Assembly: GCF_001665575.1 (NCBI RefSeq)
Contig: NZ_LZSU01000043.1
Coordinates: forward strand, 22,994 to 86,993
Reading direction: 5' to 3'
Source of the DNA: Mycobacterium sp. 852013-51886_SCH5428379
GTDB taxonomy: Bacteria; Actinomycetota; Actinomycetes; Mycobacteriales; Mycobacteriaceae
DNA length: 64,000 nucleotides
Under the pieces are notes generated by a model that saw nothing but the letters and a program-made list of their open reading frames with translations, did no database searches and was not told the origin of the DNA. The position numbers and the translations under genes were made by a program. Position 1 is the first letter of the stretch. Every line of letters begins with the position of its first letter. Positions 32,177-41,300 of the stretch are shown piece after piece.

Positions 32177-34003
32177 TCAACCGAAGCTGACGCCCTCCAG
32201 CCGGCCGGTCGACCGCCAGTCGCTCAGCATGTCGAAGAAGTCCACGGACTTCCCGCCGAAGTTCGTCGCGAGCATCCCGTGCGGGTTGTCCTTATCGCCT
32301 TCGGAGCTCAGATAGCTCGGCGTGCACGCGTCATAGAACGCCTTCGCCTGACCCGACGCCTCGTTCATCGCCGCCAGCCATTCCTCTTCCGCCTCCGCCG
32401 TCGCCTCGATCGTCGCCGCCCCGCGCCGCGCCCATTCGCGCACTAGATAGGCGAAATGGCGGGCGCGCTCCTCGGCGGTGTGCGTGTAGTTCGGTGACAC
32501 CCCAGACTGCGTGTAGCCCAGGAAGAAACAGTTCGGAAAGCCGTGCGTCTGCAGACCGTGCAGCGTCCGCATCCCCTTCGCCCACTTGTCGCTCAGCCTC
32601 ACTCCGTCGCGCCCGGTGATCTCGAAGCCGAGACGGCGGGTGAACTCGGTGCCCACCTCGAAGCCGGTCGCGAAGATCAGGGCATCGAGTTCGTATTCGA
32701 CCCCGTCCACGACGGCGCAGGTGGGCGTGAACCGCTCCACTCCGCGCCCGTCGGTATCGACCAACACGACGTTGTCCCGGTTGAACGTCTCCAGATATTC
32801 GTCGTGATAGCCCGGACGCTTGCAGTTCAGCTTGAACCACGGCTTGAGCGATGCGGCGGTCTTCGGATCCCGCACCGTCCGGCTGATCCTGGTGCGAAGC
32901 CGCTCCATCGCCTCGTAGTCGGCACGGTCGAGGAACGCCTCCACCTCCTCCGGCGTCATCTCCCGTCCCAGGCGAGCCGTCTCCCGCGCCACCGCGGGTT
33001 CACCCAACGCGAGCGCATTTCGCGTCCACCCGTCGTCGGTGAGGTCGACGTCCACCTCGACGCCGGCGGTCACGCGGCTGAAATTCTCCATCCGCTCGCG
33101 CTGCCAGCCCGGGTTCAGCCTGGCTGCCCACGCGGAATCCGTCGGTCGATTCCCCCGTTCGGCGACGGTGCTCGGAGTCCTCTGGAACACGAACAGCTTC
33201 TCCGACCACCGGCCCAGGTGCGGGATGCACTGCAGTCCGGTCGCGCCGGTGCCGATGATGCCGACGCGCTTGTCGGCCAGTTTGGTCAAGCCGCCGTTCT
33301 CGTCGCCGCCGGTGTAGTCGTAGTCCCAGCGGCTGGTGTGGAACGTGTGCCCGCGAAATTCGTTGATGCCCGCAATTCCCGGCAGTTTCGGGCGCGTGAG
33401 CGATCCGGGTGACACCGCGGCCAGCGTGGCGGTCAACGCATCGCCACGATCGGTCGAGAACTCCCAGTGCTTCGCGTCGTCGTTCCACCGCATGTCGGTG
33501 ACCGTGGTCTGCGGCAACGCGTTCCGGTAGAGCCCGTAGTGCCGCGCGACGGCCTGCAGATGCTCCCGGATCTCCGGCCCGTGTGCATACCGCTCGGAGG
33601 GTACGTAGCCGAGTTCTTCGAGCAGCGGCAGATAGATGTAGGACTCGATGTCGCACTGCGCACCCGGATAGCGATTCCAATACCACGTGCCGCCGAAATC
33701 ACCTGCGGTGTCGACGATCCTGATGTCGTCGATCCCGACCTCCTGCAGTCGCACCGCTGCGATCAGGCTGCCGAGACCGCCGCCGATGATCACCACCTGA
33801 CTGTGGTCGCGGACCGGCTCGCGTTCGAACCTGTCCACGTACGGGTCGTCGGCATAGTGCGAGAAGTCCGCGGTGACCTCCACGTACTGGTGCACCGTGT
33901 CGGGCCGCAACCGCTTGGCTCGTTCGGCCTCGTACTTCGCGCGCGTCCATTCGGCGTCGTAGGTGGCCGGCTGTGGGCCCGGGAAAGCAGCCGTCTGTGA
34001 CAT
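32177..34003 (-). CDS. Baeyer-Villiger flavin monooxygenase (cyclohexanone monooxygenase-like)
   Basis: A 608-residue flavoprotein that inserts oxygen next to a ketone to give an ester or lactone. The FAD loop is GGGLGS (74-79), the Baeyer-Villiger fingerprint FRGHTFHTSRW is at 216-226 (F216, G218, H222, W226), and the NADPH loop is GTGATG. A second ATG (34003) is used as start because GAGGAG lies upstream and it begins MSQTAAFPGP. The N-terminal extension of about 65 residues is typical of the larger BVMO group. It is convergent with the SDR and cyclase genes. A ketone-to-lactone-to-acid route (SDR, BVMO, cyclase-type hydrolase) is a reasonable but unproved reading. Confidence 0.9.
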   Translation of the reverse strand: MSQTAAFPGPQPATYDAEWTRAKYEAERAKRLRPDTVHQYVEVTADFSHYADDPYVDRFEREPVRDHSQVVIIGGGLGSLIAAVRLQEVGIDDIRIVDTAGDFGGTWYWNRYPGAQCDIESYIYLPLLEELGYVPSERYAHGPEIREHLQAVARHYGLYRNALPQTTVTDMRWNDDAKHWEFSTDRGDALTATLAAVSPGSLTRPKLPGIAGINEFRGHTFHTSRWDYDYTGGDENGGLTKLADKRVGIIGTGATGLQCIPHLGRWSEKLFVFQRTPSTVAERGNRPTDSAWAARLNPGWQRERMENFSRVTAGVEVDVDLTDDGWTRNALALGEPAVARETARLGREMTPEEVEAFLDRADYEAMERLRTRISRTVRDPKTAASLKPWFKLNCKRPGYHDEYLETFNRDNVVLVDTDGRGVERFTPTCAVVDGVEYELDALIFATGFEVGTEFTRRLGFEITGRDGVRLSDKWAKGMRTLHGLQTHGFPNCFFLGYTQSGVSPNYTHTAEERARHFAYLVREWARRGAATIEATAEAEEEWLAAMNEASGQAKAFYDACTPSYLSSEGDKDNPHGMLATNFGGKSVDFFDMLSDWRSTGRLEGVSFG

Positions 34004-34055
34004 CGCTGGCGTTCTCCTCGTCGTGGCCTCCACTAGGCCGCGTACGTTACAGATA

Positions 34056-34109
34056 CTCCTGGAGATGTTACGTCCGACTCAGCCGCGTCGGTGCTCACCG
34101 CTCCTGGAG
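34056..34109. promoter_or_regulatory. Paired CTCCTGGAG palindromes upstream of the BVMO gene
   Basis: CTCCTGGAG occurs at 34056-34064 and 34101-34109, 45 bp apart, in the 271-bp gap between the BVMO start and rpf. The first copy is flanked by GTTAC on both sides. They may be operator half-sites for a TetR-type regulator, but no such gene is in view. Confidence 0.35.
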
Positions 34110-34274
34110 TCCTCAGGTCGGCCGGGGCAAGCGCGACACGAAACTTATGAACAACTATCACGATCTCCTCACGGTTCACTGCAGGAACAGCGGTAACAAT
34201 GACCACTGTTGTAAGCCGACCGCACAGTCAGGGCGCCTCTCCACCCGCGTCCGGCGACTGAAAGAGGGTTTCCG

Positions 34275-34739
34275 TTGCACCTGCCCAAAGGACTGGCCGT
34301 GGCCGTCACCGCGACTGCTCTGTCGGTGACGTCGACCGCGGTGGCGACCCCGAACGCTCAGGCCGGCACGGTCAACTGGGATGCCATTGCGCACTGTGAG
34401 TCCAGCGGAAACTGGGCGACCAACACCGGCAACGGTTTCTACGGCGGTCTGCAGTTCCTGCCCGCGACCTGGAAGGAGCACGGCGGAGTCGGCTCGCCGC
34501 ACCAGGCCACACGCGAGCACCAGATCCTCATCGCCGAGCGGGTGCTGCGCACGCAGGGCATCGGTGCGTGGCCCGTTTGCGGTGCATTCGCACTGTCGCC
34601 GAGGTCCACAGTGGCACCCGGAACCGGCAACGCCTGCCGGCTCATCGCCGGAATTCAACTCGGTGTCGTCAACCTCAACAGGATGTGCGTCGGGTTGATG
34701 CGGCAGGCGCAGGCCGTCGCCGCGCTGCTCAACGGCTGA
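34275..34739 (+). CDS. Resuscitation-promoting factor-like transglycosylase
   Basis: A 154-residue secreted protein with a Sec signal (MHLPKGLAVAVTATALSVTS, cleavage near residue 30) followed by the Rpf domain at about 33-106: NWDAIAHCESSGNW with catalytic Glu42, GFYGGLQFLPATW, and REHQILIAERVLRTQGIGAWPVC. Cys41 and Cys107 probably form the conserved disulfide. The start is TTG at 34275 after AAAGAGGG. The short C-terminus without LysM or repeats resembles RpfC/RpfE-sized members. It cleaves peptidoglycan glycan strands in growth and reactivation from dormancy. No c-di-AMP riboswitch-like sequence was seen upstream. Confidence 0.93.
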   Translation: MHLPKGLAVAVTATALSVTSTAVATPNAQAGTVNWDAIAHCESSGNWATNTGNGFYGGLQFLPATWKEHGGVGSPHQATREHQILIAERVLRTQGIGAWPVCGAFALSPRSTVAPGTGNACRLIAGIQLGVVNLNRMCVGLMRQAQAVAALLNG

Positions 34740-34928
34740 CGACGCTCCGTGTTACGTTCTAGCCGATAGCGTCTAGGGTTCCGACGCCCCGCGGGGTGTG
34801 GCTGGTCCGAGCGACGCCACCGCACCCCCCGGACGGGTTGCGGTCATCTGAACGGACAAAAGCCTGGAGGATCTCCGGTGGCGTGCCCCACGCCACCGAG
34901 AAGGTCCGATGATGCTGTTCGTGGTCCG

Positions 34929-35768
34929 ATGACGCCGACCATCGCGTTCGCCGTCCTCTTCTCCGCGCTGCTGCATGCGGTGTGGAATTCGTTGGCGCAC
35001 AATGTCAGTGACCGGTTGATCGGGTTCGCCCTCATCGGGTTGGTCGACTGTGTCGGAGGCTCGGTGATGGTGGCGTTCGCCGGGCTCCCGCCCGCCGGTG
35101 CGTGGCCGTTCATCATCGCCTCGGCGTTGCTGCACGTGGTCTACAACCTCATGCTGCTGCTGAGCTATCAGCTCGGCGAGTTCAGCCAGATGTACCCGTT
35201 GGCGCGGGGCACGTCGCCATGGGTGGTGGCGCTGGTCTCGGTGCTCATCCTGGGCAACGGCCTACCCGCCGCCGAACTGTTCGGGATCCTGCTCGTCTCC
35301 GGGGGCCTGATCGCCATCGTGTTCGCCGACGGCCGGCCGCGTCGGCGCGACGTACCCGCCCTCGCGGCCGCCATGGCGACCGGGCTGACCATCGCCGCCT
35401 ACACCGTCGTCGACGGCGTCGGGGTCACGCAGGCACCGCTGTTCGCCTACACCGGTTGGATGTTCCTCTTACAGGGGCCTCCGCTGGCGATCATCGCCCT
35501 CGCCCGACGGCGCGGCACGCTGGTTCCCGCGTTGCGCGGGTCGGCGGCGTCGGGAGTCGCCGGGGGCGTCATCTCGATCGCGGCCTACACGATCGTGCTG
35601 TGGGCCCAGACCAGCGGAGCCCTGGCAGCGATCGCCGCGCTCCGCGAGACCAGCATCGTCTTCGGGGCCCTCATCGGTGCCTGGTTCCTCGGCGAACGAA
35701 TGGGGCACCGCCGCGCCGTCGCGGCCGCCGTCGTGCTGGCCGGCGTCGTGCTCATCAGCATCGCCTGA
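34929..35768 (+). CDS. EamA/DMT-family transporter
   Basis: A 279-residue membrane protein with ten predicted helices, in two EamA repeats (about 5-130 and 145-279). The first contains LSYQLGEFSQMYPLARGTSPWVVAL and the second ALREtSIVFGALIGAWFLGERMG, both typical loops of the drug/metabolite superfamily. I take the ATG at 34929 (MTPTIAFAVLF), which begins the first helix; an upstream in-frame extension is basic and unsupported. It probably exports a small metabolite or amino acid. Confidence 0.85.
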   Translation: MTPTIAFAVLFSALLHAVWNSLAHNVSDRLIGFALIGLVDCVGGSVMVAFAGLPPAGAWPFIIASALLHVVYNLMLLLSYQLGEFSQMYPLARGTSPWVVALVSVLILGNGLPAAELFGILLVSGGLIAIVFADGRPRRRDVPALAAAMATGLTIAAYTVVDGVGVTQAPLFAYTGWMFLLQGPPLAIIALARRRGTLVPALRGSAASGVAGGVISIAAYTIVLWAQTSGALAAIAALRETSIVFGALIGAWFLGERMGHRRAVAAAVVLAGVVLISIA

Positions 35769-35839
35769 GCCGCCGGCAGAAAAAAATTGCCGTAGCCATA
35801 TCGGTCGCCCCGCGGGCTCCGATCCGTCAGACTCGGCCG

Positions 35840-36643
35840 GTGCTGGGTTGGCTTGCGGTCCTCGTCCTCGCCGTCGTGGTCGCATCGGCCGTCGCGGCGA
35901 AGTTGTTGATGCGCAGGCGGGCTCCCGACCCGGGGTGGTTCATCGACAGCACGCGGGCGGCGGGCACGCTGACGGTGATCGGCACCATGTTCTCCGTCCT
36001 GCTGGCGTTCACCATCTTCTTTGCGCTGCAGACGTATCAGAGCGCGCGGGACGGAGCGAGTATGGAGGCGATCGCGGTCACCGAACTGCACAACGTCGCC
36101 GACGTTCTCCAAGGACACGGCGCGGGCACCTTGCACGGAGATCTCGTCTGCTACGCCCGGGCCGTGATCGCCGACGAATGGCCGGCGATGACGCGAGGCG
36201 GCACGTCACCGACAGCCCAATTCTGGGTCGACGCCATGGTCGATGACTTCGGCACGATCCAGCCCGACGGTCCTGCCGCGGAAGCCGCGTACGCACAGTG
36301 GTTCGACCAGCAAGCAGAACGCCGAGACGGGCGCCGTGCCCGGGTCGCCGAAGCCACGCCGTCGGTACCTGTTCCGCTGTGGATCGTGCTGGGCATCGGG
36401 GCGGCGTCCGTCCTGACGTTCATGTGCGTCCAAGCCGACCGCCGGGAAAGCGCCGTCGTGCAGGCGCTGCCGATCGCGTTCGTCTCGGCGCTGGTGACGT
36501 CCGCGCTGCTCGTCGTCGGATTCCTCGACAATCCGTACTCGAGTTGGTCGGGCAGCATTCAACCGGACGAAATGCGCACCACTCTGAGCTACATCGACGA
36601 CGGCGCGCCGGCACCGTGCGATGAGAGCGGCAACGCCACGTGA
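35840..36643 (+). CDS. DUF4239 (bestrophin-like) membrane protein
   Basis: A 267-residue membrane protein with two N-terminal hydrophobic segments (about 1-20 and 38-62), a long hydrophilic region with SARDGASMEAIAVTELHNVADV and two C-terminal segments near 178-195 and 208-228, ending in NPYSSWSGSIQPDEMR. This is the layout of the DUF4239 family, distantly like bestrophin channels. The same frame is open far upstream through the EamA gene, but GTG 35840 is the sensible start, 71 bp after that gene. The function is unknown and an ion-channel role is speculative. Confidence 0.78.
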   Translation: MLGWLAVLVLAVVVASAVAAKLLMRRRAPDPGWFIDSTRAAGTLTVIGTMFSVLLAFTIFFALQTYQSARDGASMEAIAVTELHNVADVLQGHGAGTLHGDLVCYARAVIADEWPAMTRGGTSPTAQFWVDAMVDDFGTIQPDGPAAEAAYAQWFDQQAERRDGRRARVAEATPSVPVPLWIVLGIGAASVLTFMCVQADRRESAVVQALPIAFVSALVTSALLVVGFLDNPYSSWSGSIQPDEMRTTLSYIDDGAPAPCDESGNAT

Positions 36644-36701
36644 GGCCGGATCCCATAATGACAACCAATCGACACCACAACGTCAGGAGCGTCAGGCCCG
36701 A

Positions 36702-37679
36702 ATGATCAGATCCGCGACCACCGCCTTCCTCGCCGCAGCCCTCGTGCTGACGGGATGTCAAACCACCGAGGAGGCGGCCGCTCAGCCCGCGGTCACCTAT
36801 CCCTCTGGGCCCGTCACGATGTCCGCGGGCGCGAATCCCGGCAGCGGACTGGATCTCACGATCCGGGCCGTCGTCGACTCACTCCAGGCGGAGAACCTCG
36901 TCACGGTGCCGCTGCCGGTGGAGAACCGTCCCGGCAACATCGGCGCGGACTGGCTGGCCACGATGGTCGAGAAGTACAGGGGCGCAGACAATCAAGTGTC
37001 GGCCACGTCGCTGTCGATGATGATGAACGAACTGCGCGGGATATCGCCGTACGGCGTCGATGACGTCACCATGATCGCGCGTCTGATGACCGAGTACTAC
37101 GTCGTCGTCACCGATTCGGCTTCGCCCTACACGAATCTCGCGGATGTCATGACCGCGATCAAGGGGGAGCCCGGCGGTGTCCGGGTGGGCGCGGCCACCG
37201 ACGATCAGGCGCCGTTCGACCTGTTGGTGTCGGCGGCAGGCGGGGACCCGTCGCTCATCGACTACGTCCCCTTCGAAGGCGGCGGCGACCAGACCAGGGC
37301 GCTCCTCGACCGAAACGTCGACGTCGCGGTCGGTGGCCTCAGCGAGTTCGTCGACCTGGTCCAGTCCGGCGAACTCCGGGCACTCGGCGTCCTGGCCGAA
37401 CAGCGCCTACCCGGAGTCGACATCCCGACCGCGAGGGAGCAGGGGCTCGACGTCACCCTGTCCAACTGGCGCGGCCTTTACGGTCCGCCGGACATGCCGA
37501 AACCCGCGGTGGAGTACTGGCAACGGGTGTTGGGCGAGATGGTCGAGACACCGACGTGGAAGCAGGTCGCCGAGCGAAGCCACTTCACCACCACGTTCAT
37601 GGTCGGGGACCAGTTCCAGGCATTCCTGGCCGAGACGCAGACCGACTTGAAAGCCGCGCTCGATCAAGCCGCACGGTGA
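36702..37679 (+). CDS. Tripartite tricarboxylate transporter substrate-binding protein (TctC/Bug family)
   Basis: A 325-residue lipoprotein with signal MIRSATTAFLAAALVLTGC (lipobox LTGC). The mature domain has the Bug fold: GSGLDLTIRAVVDSL, VENRPGNIGADW, GVDDVTMIARL, VDYVPF-type segment (IDYVPFEGGGDQTRALLDRNVDVAVGG) and WRGLYGPPDMP. Family members bind carboxylates such as citrate or nicotinate. No TctA or TctB membrane gene is nearby, so it is an orphan here. An SDR gene follows 16 bp downstream. Confidence 0.87.
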   Translation: MIRSATTAFLAAALVLTGCQTTEEAAAQPAVTYPSGPVTMSAGANPGSGLDLTIRAVVDSLQAENLVTVPLPVENRPGNIGADWLATMVEKYRGADNQVSATSLSMMMNELRGISPYGVDDVTMIARLMTEYYVVVTDSASPYTNLADVMTAIKGEPGGVRVGAATDDQAPFDLLVSAAGGDPSLIDYVPFEGGGDQTRALLDRNVDVAVGGLSEFVDLVQSGELRALGVLAEQRLPGVDIPTAREQGLDVTLSNWRGLYGPPDMPKPAVEYWQRVLGEMVETPTWKQVAERSHFTTTFMVGDQFQAFLAETQTDLKAALDQAAR

Positions 37680-37695
37680 CAGCGACGCGACGTCG

Positions 37696-38544
37696 ATGCT
37701 CACCGGCCTGAAGCGCCAGATGCGCCTCGCTGGGATGCGACCGCTGCCCAGCCTGCCGCCGCGCGCGCCGATCGACCTGCGCGGCAAGCGCATCCTGCTC
37801 ACCGGGGCGTCGTCGGGCATCGGGGAGGCCGGCGCCCGCAAGCTCGCCGCCGACGGAGCCACCGTCACTGTCGTCGCGCGACGCGAAGCGGTGCTCGACG
37901 CACTGGTCGACCAGATCACCGCCGCGGGCGGTCGCGCGCGGGCGATCGCCGCGGACCTGGCCGACATGTCCGCCGTCGACCGACTGGTCGACGCGGCGGG
38001 ACCGGTCGACGTGCTGATCAACAACGCCGCCAGGTCAATACGGCGCCCCCTGGCCGATTCACTCGAGCGCTGGCATGACGTCGAACGGGTCATGGCGCTC
38101 AACTATTTCGGCCCGCTGCGGCTGATCCGCGGCGTCGCGCCCGGGATGATCGAACGCGGCGACGGCCACATCGTCAACGTCGCCACCTGGCGGGTGCTGC
38201 CCGAATCATCGCCGATGTTCGCGCCCTACAACGCCTCCAAGGCCGCGCTGAGCGCCGTGAGCCGGGTGATCGACACCGAATGGGGCGGTCTAGGAGTGCA
38301 TTCCACGACGATCTACTACCCCCTGGTGGCGACGCCGATGATCGCGCCCACCCGCGTCTACGACGGCGTCGCGGCGCTCGGCGTGGACGAGGCCGCCGAC
38401 TGGATGGTCACCGCCGTGCGCACCCGTCCCATCCGTATCGCCCCGCGAAAAGCGCTCGCCCTGCGGGCCCTCGACGTGGTCGCACCGCGCGCACTCAATT
38501 GGATCCTCGAACGCGAGACCGCCCGCATGTCGGCCCGGGTGTGA
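37696..38544 (+). CDS. SDR family oxidoreductase
   Basis: A 282-residue SDR with an N-terminal extension, TGASSGIGEAG, NNAAR, catalytic YNASK and a basic C-terminal tail (MSARV end). Similar mycobacterial proteins are annotated as acyl or lipid SDRs. It lies 16 bp after the TctC-like gene and overlaps the next EamA gene (GTGA). The catalytic Ser position reads ATWRVLPESS, so the exact Ser is less clear than usual. The substrate is unknown. Confidence 0.86.
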   Translation: MLTGLKRQMRLAGMRPLPSLPPRAPIDLRGKRILLTGASSGIGEAGARKLAADGATVTVVARREAVLDALVDQITAAGGRARAIAADLADMSAVDRLVDAAGPVDVLINNAARSIRRPLADSLERWHDVERVMALNYFGPLRLIRGVAPGMIERGDGHIVNVATWRVLPESSPMFAPYNASKAALSAVSRVIDTEWGGLGVHSTTIYYPLVATPMIAPTRVYDGVAALGVDEAADWMVTAVRTRPIRIAPRKALALRALDVVAPRALNWILERETARMSARV

Positions 38545-39446
38545 CCGTGGGCCAGCGGATGACAGCCGGGTCGGGGCATCGGCCGGAGAACCTGGTGCGG
38601 GGAGCAGCGTTGACGACGCTGGCGTTCTTCTGCGTCGCGATGGTCGGCACGATCGCCAAGATCTCCGGCGAACACACCTCCACGGGTGTGCTGCTGCTGG
38701 CTCAGAACGCCCTGTGCCTCGCGGCGATCCTCCCGTTCTCCGCACGCAACGGTTGGTCGACGCTGCGCACGGAGCGGTTCGGCCTGCACCTGCTACGCGC
38801 GGTCACCGGAACCGGATGCTGGTATGCGCTGTTCTTCGCCCTCACGCAGATCCCGCTGGCAAATGCCACCCTGCTGACCTACAGCGCGCCGCTGTGGATG
38901 CCGCTCATCGCCGGTCTGGTCACCCGCAGGATGGTGGGATGGCCGACCTGGCTGGGCGCGGTGATCGGCTTCGCGGGTGTGGTGCTGGTTCTGCAACCGC
39001 AGCACCAGCGATTCAGCATCGGGGCCGCCGCCGCTCTCGCCGGTGCGGTCCTGCTGGCGGTGGCGATGATGTCGGTGCGGTGGCTCGGCGCCACCGAACC
39101 CGTCGACCGGATCCTGTTCTACTACTTCGCGCTGTCGACGGTGCTCTCGGTGCCCGTGGCGATCGCCGACTGGCAACCCGTGCCGGCCCAGATCTGGGGG
39201 TGGCTGATCGCTCTCGGTGTGGCGCAACTGCTTTCGCAGCTGTTGATTGTCGTCGCCTACCGCTTCGCGCCGGCCGAGAAGGTGGGGCCGTTCATCTACT
39301 CGGTCATCGTCTTCACCGCGGTGATCGACTGGATCGTCTGGCACCATCCGCCGACGCTGTTCATGTACCTCGGTATGGTCCTCGTGATCGGCGGGGGCTT
39401 GGTGGCCGTCCGTGCGAAGCGAACAGAGGGAGTTCTGGATGAGTGA
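38541..39446 (+). CDS. EamA/DMT-family transporter
   Basis: A 301-residue membrane protein with about ten helices and two EamA repeats: LFFALTQIPLANATLLTYSAPLWMPLIAGL in the first, VVAYRFAPAEKVGPFIYSVIVFTAVIDWIVW in the second. The GTG start overlaps the SDR stop (GTGA); an ATG 18 bp further in is an alternative. It overlaps the next gene by 8 bp. It may export a metabolite linked to the neighbouring SDR and DDN-type protein. Confidence 0.86.
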   Translation: MTVGQRMTAGSGHRPENLVRGAALTTLAFFCVAMVGTIAKISGEHTSTGVLLLAQNALCLAAILPFSARNGWSTLRTERFGLHLLRAVTGTGCWYALFFALTQIPLANATLLTYSAPLWMPLIAGLVTRRMVGWPTWLGAVIGFAGVVLVLQPQHQRFSIGAAAALAGAVLLAVAMMSVRWLGATEPVDRILFYYFALSTVLSVPVAIADWQPVPAQIWGWLIALGVAQLLSQLLIVVAYRFAPAEKVGPFIYSVIVFTAVIDWIVWHHPPTLFMYLGMVLVIGGGLVAVRAKRTEGVLDE

Positions 39447-39930
39447 GCCCGACGCTGACGTGGACCGCGGCGACTGGATGCGCGAACACCTTGCGGCGTA
39501 TCTGGAATCGGGTGGCACCCGCGGGCACATCGTCGACCTGAGTTCGGTGGGCGGCCGCCAGGTGACCACGCACTGCCTGATCCGGTACCCGGGGCGCCGA
39601 TCCGGCAAGACGTACGTCAAACCACTCATCTACGGCAATGTCGGCGGCGAGGTCGTCATCGTCGCCTCCAAAGGCGGCGCCGACACCCATCCCGAGTGGT
39701 ACCTCAACATCACGACGGCCGACACCGTCGGCCTGCAGATCGCCACCCAGGCGTTCGACGCCACCTGGCGGGAGCCGGAAGGCACTGAACGCCACCAGGT
39801 GTGGGAGTACATGTGCCAGCTGTACCCGCCCTACGTCGCCTATCAGCAGAAGACCGCCCGGCACATTCCGCTGGTGATGCTCAGCCCCGTGCGCGCGATC
39901 GACGTGTTCACCCCCGCCGACGACGCGTAG
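39439..39930 (+). CDS. Nitroreductase-family deazaflavin-dependent oxidoreductase (DDN type)
   Basis: A 163-residue protein of the F420-dependent DDN/FDOR family. A basic helical N-terminus leads to the split-barrel segments VDLSSVGGRQVTTHCLIRYPGRRSGKTYVKPLIYG and VIVASKGGADTHPEWYLNITTA, the latter being the family hallmark (SKGG...P.WY.N). It uses reduced coenzyme F420 to reduce quinones, nitroaromatics or others. The ATG at 39439 lies in the overlap with the EamA gene. Confidence 0.9.
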   Translation: MSEPDADVDRGDWMREHLAAYLESGGTRGHIVDLSSVGGRQVTTHCLIRYPGRRSGKTYVKPLIYGNVGGEVVIVASKGGADTHPEWYLNITTADTVGLQIATQAFDATWREPEGTERHQVWEYMCQLYPPYVAYQQKTARHIPLVMLSPVRAIDVFTPADDA

Positions 39931-39974
39931 TCCTACTCATCCGCTCGTCGCGGCCGCCGCGGCATGCTGGACAC

Positions 39975-41300
39975 ATGCCGCACAGCCGTCTGGCCGCTGG
40001 AGCCACCCCGAATCCCCGCGAGGTCGCTGACGACGCCGCTCTGGGTAGAGACCGTGCCGTCGACGTCGCCCGTATCGGCGCCCTGGTCGTCGTCATGTTC
40101 GGCCACTGCGCCCTGCTGCTCGCCACCATCGACAGCAGCGGTGTGCGGATCGGTAACCTGCTCGGCGCGCTGCCCGCGCTCACCCCGCTCACCTGGGTGG
40201 CCCAGGTCATGCCCCTGTTCTTCCTGGCCGGTGGTGCGGCAGGGGCTTATGCCTGGCGTAACGACAAATCCTGGGGCACATGGCTGTTCAGCCGGGCCCA
40301 GCGGCTCTGCCGGCCAGTCTTCTGGTATCTCGCGGCCTGGGGTACCGGGCTGCTGGCCGTCCGGCTGACTCTCGGTGCGTCCTCCGCGCAGGGTCTGGGG
40401 CGCGAGAGCGTCGCGCTGCTGTGGTTCGTCGGCGTCTATCTGGTGGCGTTGGCGTTCGTGCCCGCCCTCACCCGTCTGCGTTCCGGTCGCGCACTCGCCG
40501 TGGTCGTCGCCGGCCTGCTCTGCGGTGCGGCAGTGACGGACGGGATCCGCCTCGCCGTCGACGATCCGTGGGCCGGTACGGGGAACCTGTTGATCGTCTG
40601 GCTCATCCCGGTGGCCATCGGCGTCGGCTACGCGCGCCGCCTCATCGGTGTCCGCATCGCCGTCGTTGCCGCCGCGGTGGCGTTGACGGCCCAGATCGTC
40701 CTCGTGTTCGTCGGACCGTACGAGGTGTCGCTGGTCGTCACCGGTGCCGAGCGGATGTCCAACGTGTCCCCACCGACGCTGCTGCTCGCCCTGCACTGCA
40801 TCTGGATGTCGTGCGCGTTCGTCGCCGCCGCCGGGCCGATCCGGCGGTGGGCGGCCCGGCCCCGGGTCTGGCGTGCCGTCGCCGCGGGCAACCGGGGAGC
40901 GATGACGATCTACCTCTGGCACATCCCGGCCATCGCCGTCGCCGCCTTCGCGTTGCACGGCGTCGGCCTCGACGCCTACGACGTCGACGCCCCCGGCTTC
41001 TGGTGGCTGTTGGCGCTTCGGGAAGCGGTGTTCGCCGGGGTGATGGTGGCGCTGTTCCGGCTGCTGACCCCGCTCGAGCATCGGCCGCTGCCGTGGTGGG
41101 ACCGTCAGGCCGCCGCCCGCGGTGTCCGGTCGTGGGTGGCGGGCGCGCTGGTGTGCGCCGGTGGCGCGGCGGTGGTGCTGATGGCCAAGAACGGTCTCGC
41201 CGAACCGGCCGGACTGGTCTCGCTGGGGACGTTCCTGGCCGCCATGGCCGCGGCCAGGGTGTGCGCCGGGTCAGCCCGCGGGCTGTTCCGACAGCCGTGA
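39975..41300 (+). CDS. Acyltransferase 3 family membrane protein
   Basis: A 441-residue integral membrane protein with ten or more hydrophobic segments. The N-terminal RAVDVARIGALVVVMFGHCALLL carries the conserved His of acyltransferase-3 proteins, and FFLAGGAAGAYAW plus a later TIYLWHIPAIA are family features. Members transfer acyl groups to sugars or other envelope molecules. The ATG at 39975 is 44 bp after the DDN gene. Its end overlaps the convergent GGDEF gene by 30 bp. Confidence 0.85.
   Translation: MPHSRLAAGATPNPREVADDAALGRDRAVDVARIGALVVVMFGHCALLLATIDSSGVRIGNLLGALPALTPLTWVAQVMPLFFLAGGAAGAYAWRNDKSWGTWLFSRAQRLCRPVFWYLAAWGTGLLAVRLTLGASSAQGLGRESVALLWFVGVYLVALAFVPALTRLRSGRALAVVVAGLLCGAAVTDGIRLAVDDPWAGTGNLLIVWLIPVAIGVGYARRLIGVRIAVVAAAVALTAQIVLVFVGPYEVSLVVTGAERMSNVSPPTLLLALHCIWMSCAFVAAAGPIRRWAARPRVWRAVAAGNRGAMTIYLWHIPAIAVAAFALHGVGLDAYDVDAPGFWWLLALREAVFAGVMVALFRLLTPLEHRPLPWWDRQAAARGVRSWVAGALVCAGGAAVVLMAKNGLAEPAGLVSLGTFLAAMAAARVCAGSARGLFRQP

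Noticed and set aside
34004..34274. c-di-AMP (ydaO-type) riboswitch before the rpf gene
   Set aside because: Such riboswitches precede some mycobacterial rpf genes, but the expected conserved GA-rich segments were not visible here.
35102..35839. Long N-terminal extension of the DUF4239 gene
   Set aside because: It overlaps the EamA gene in another frame and reads as Arg/Gly-rich nonsense; the start is placed at 35840.
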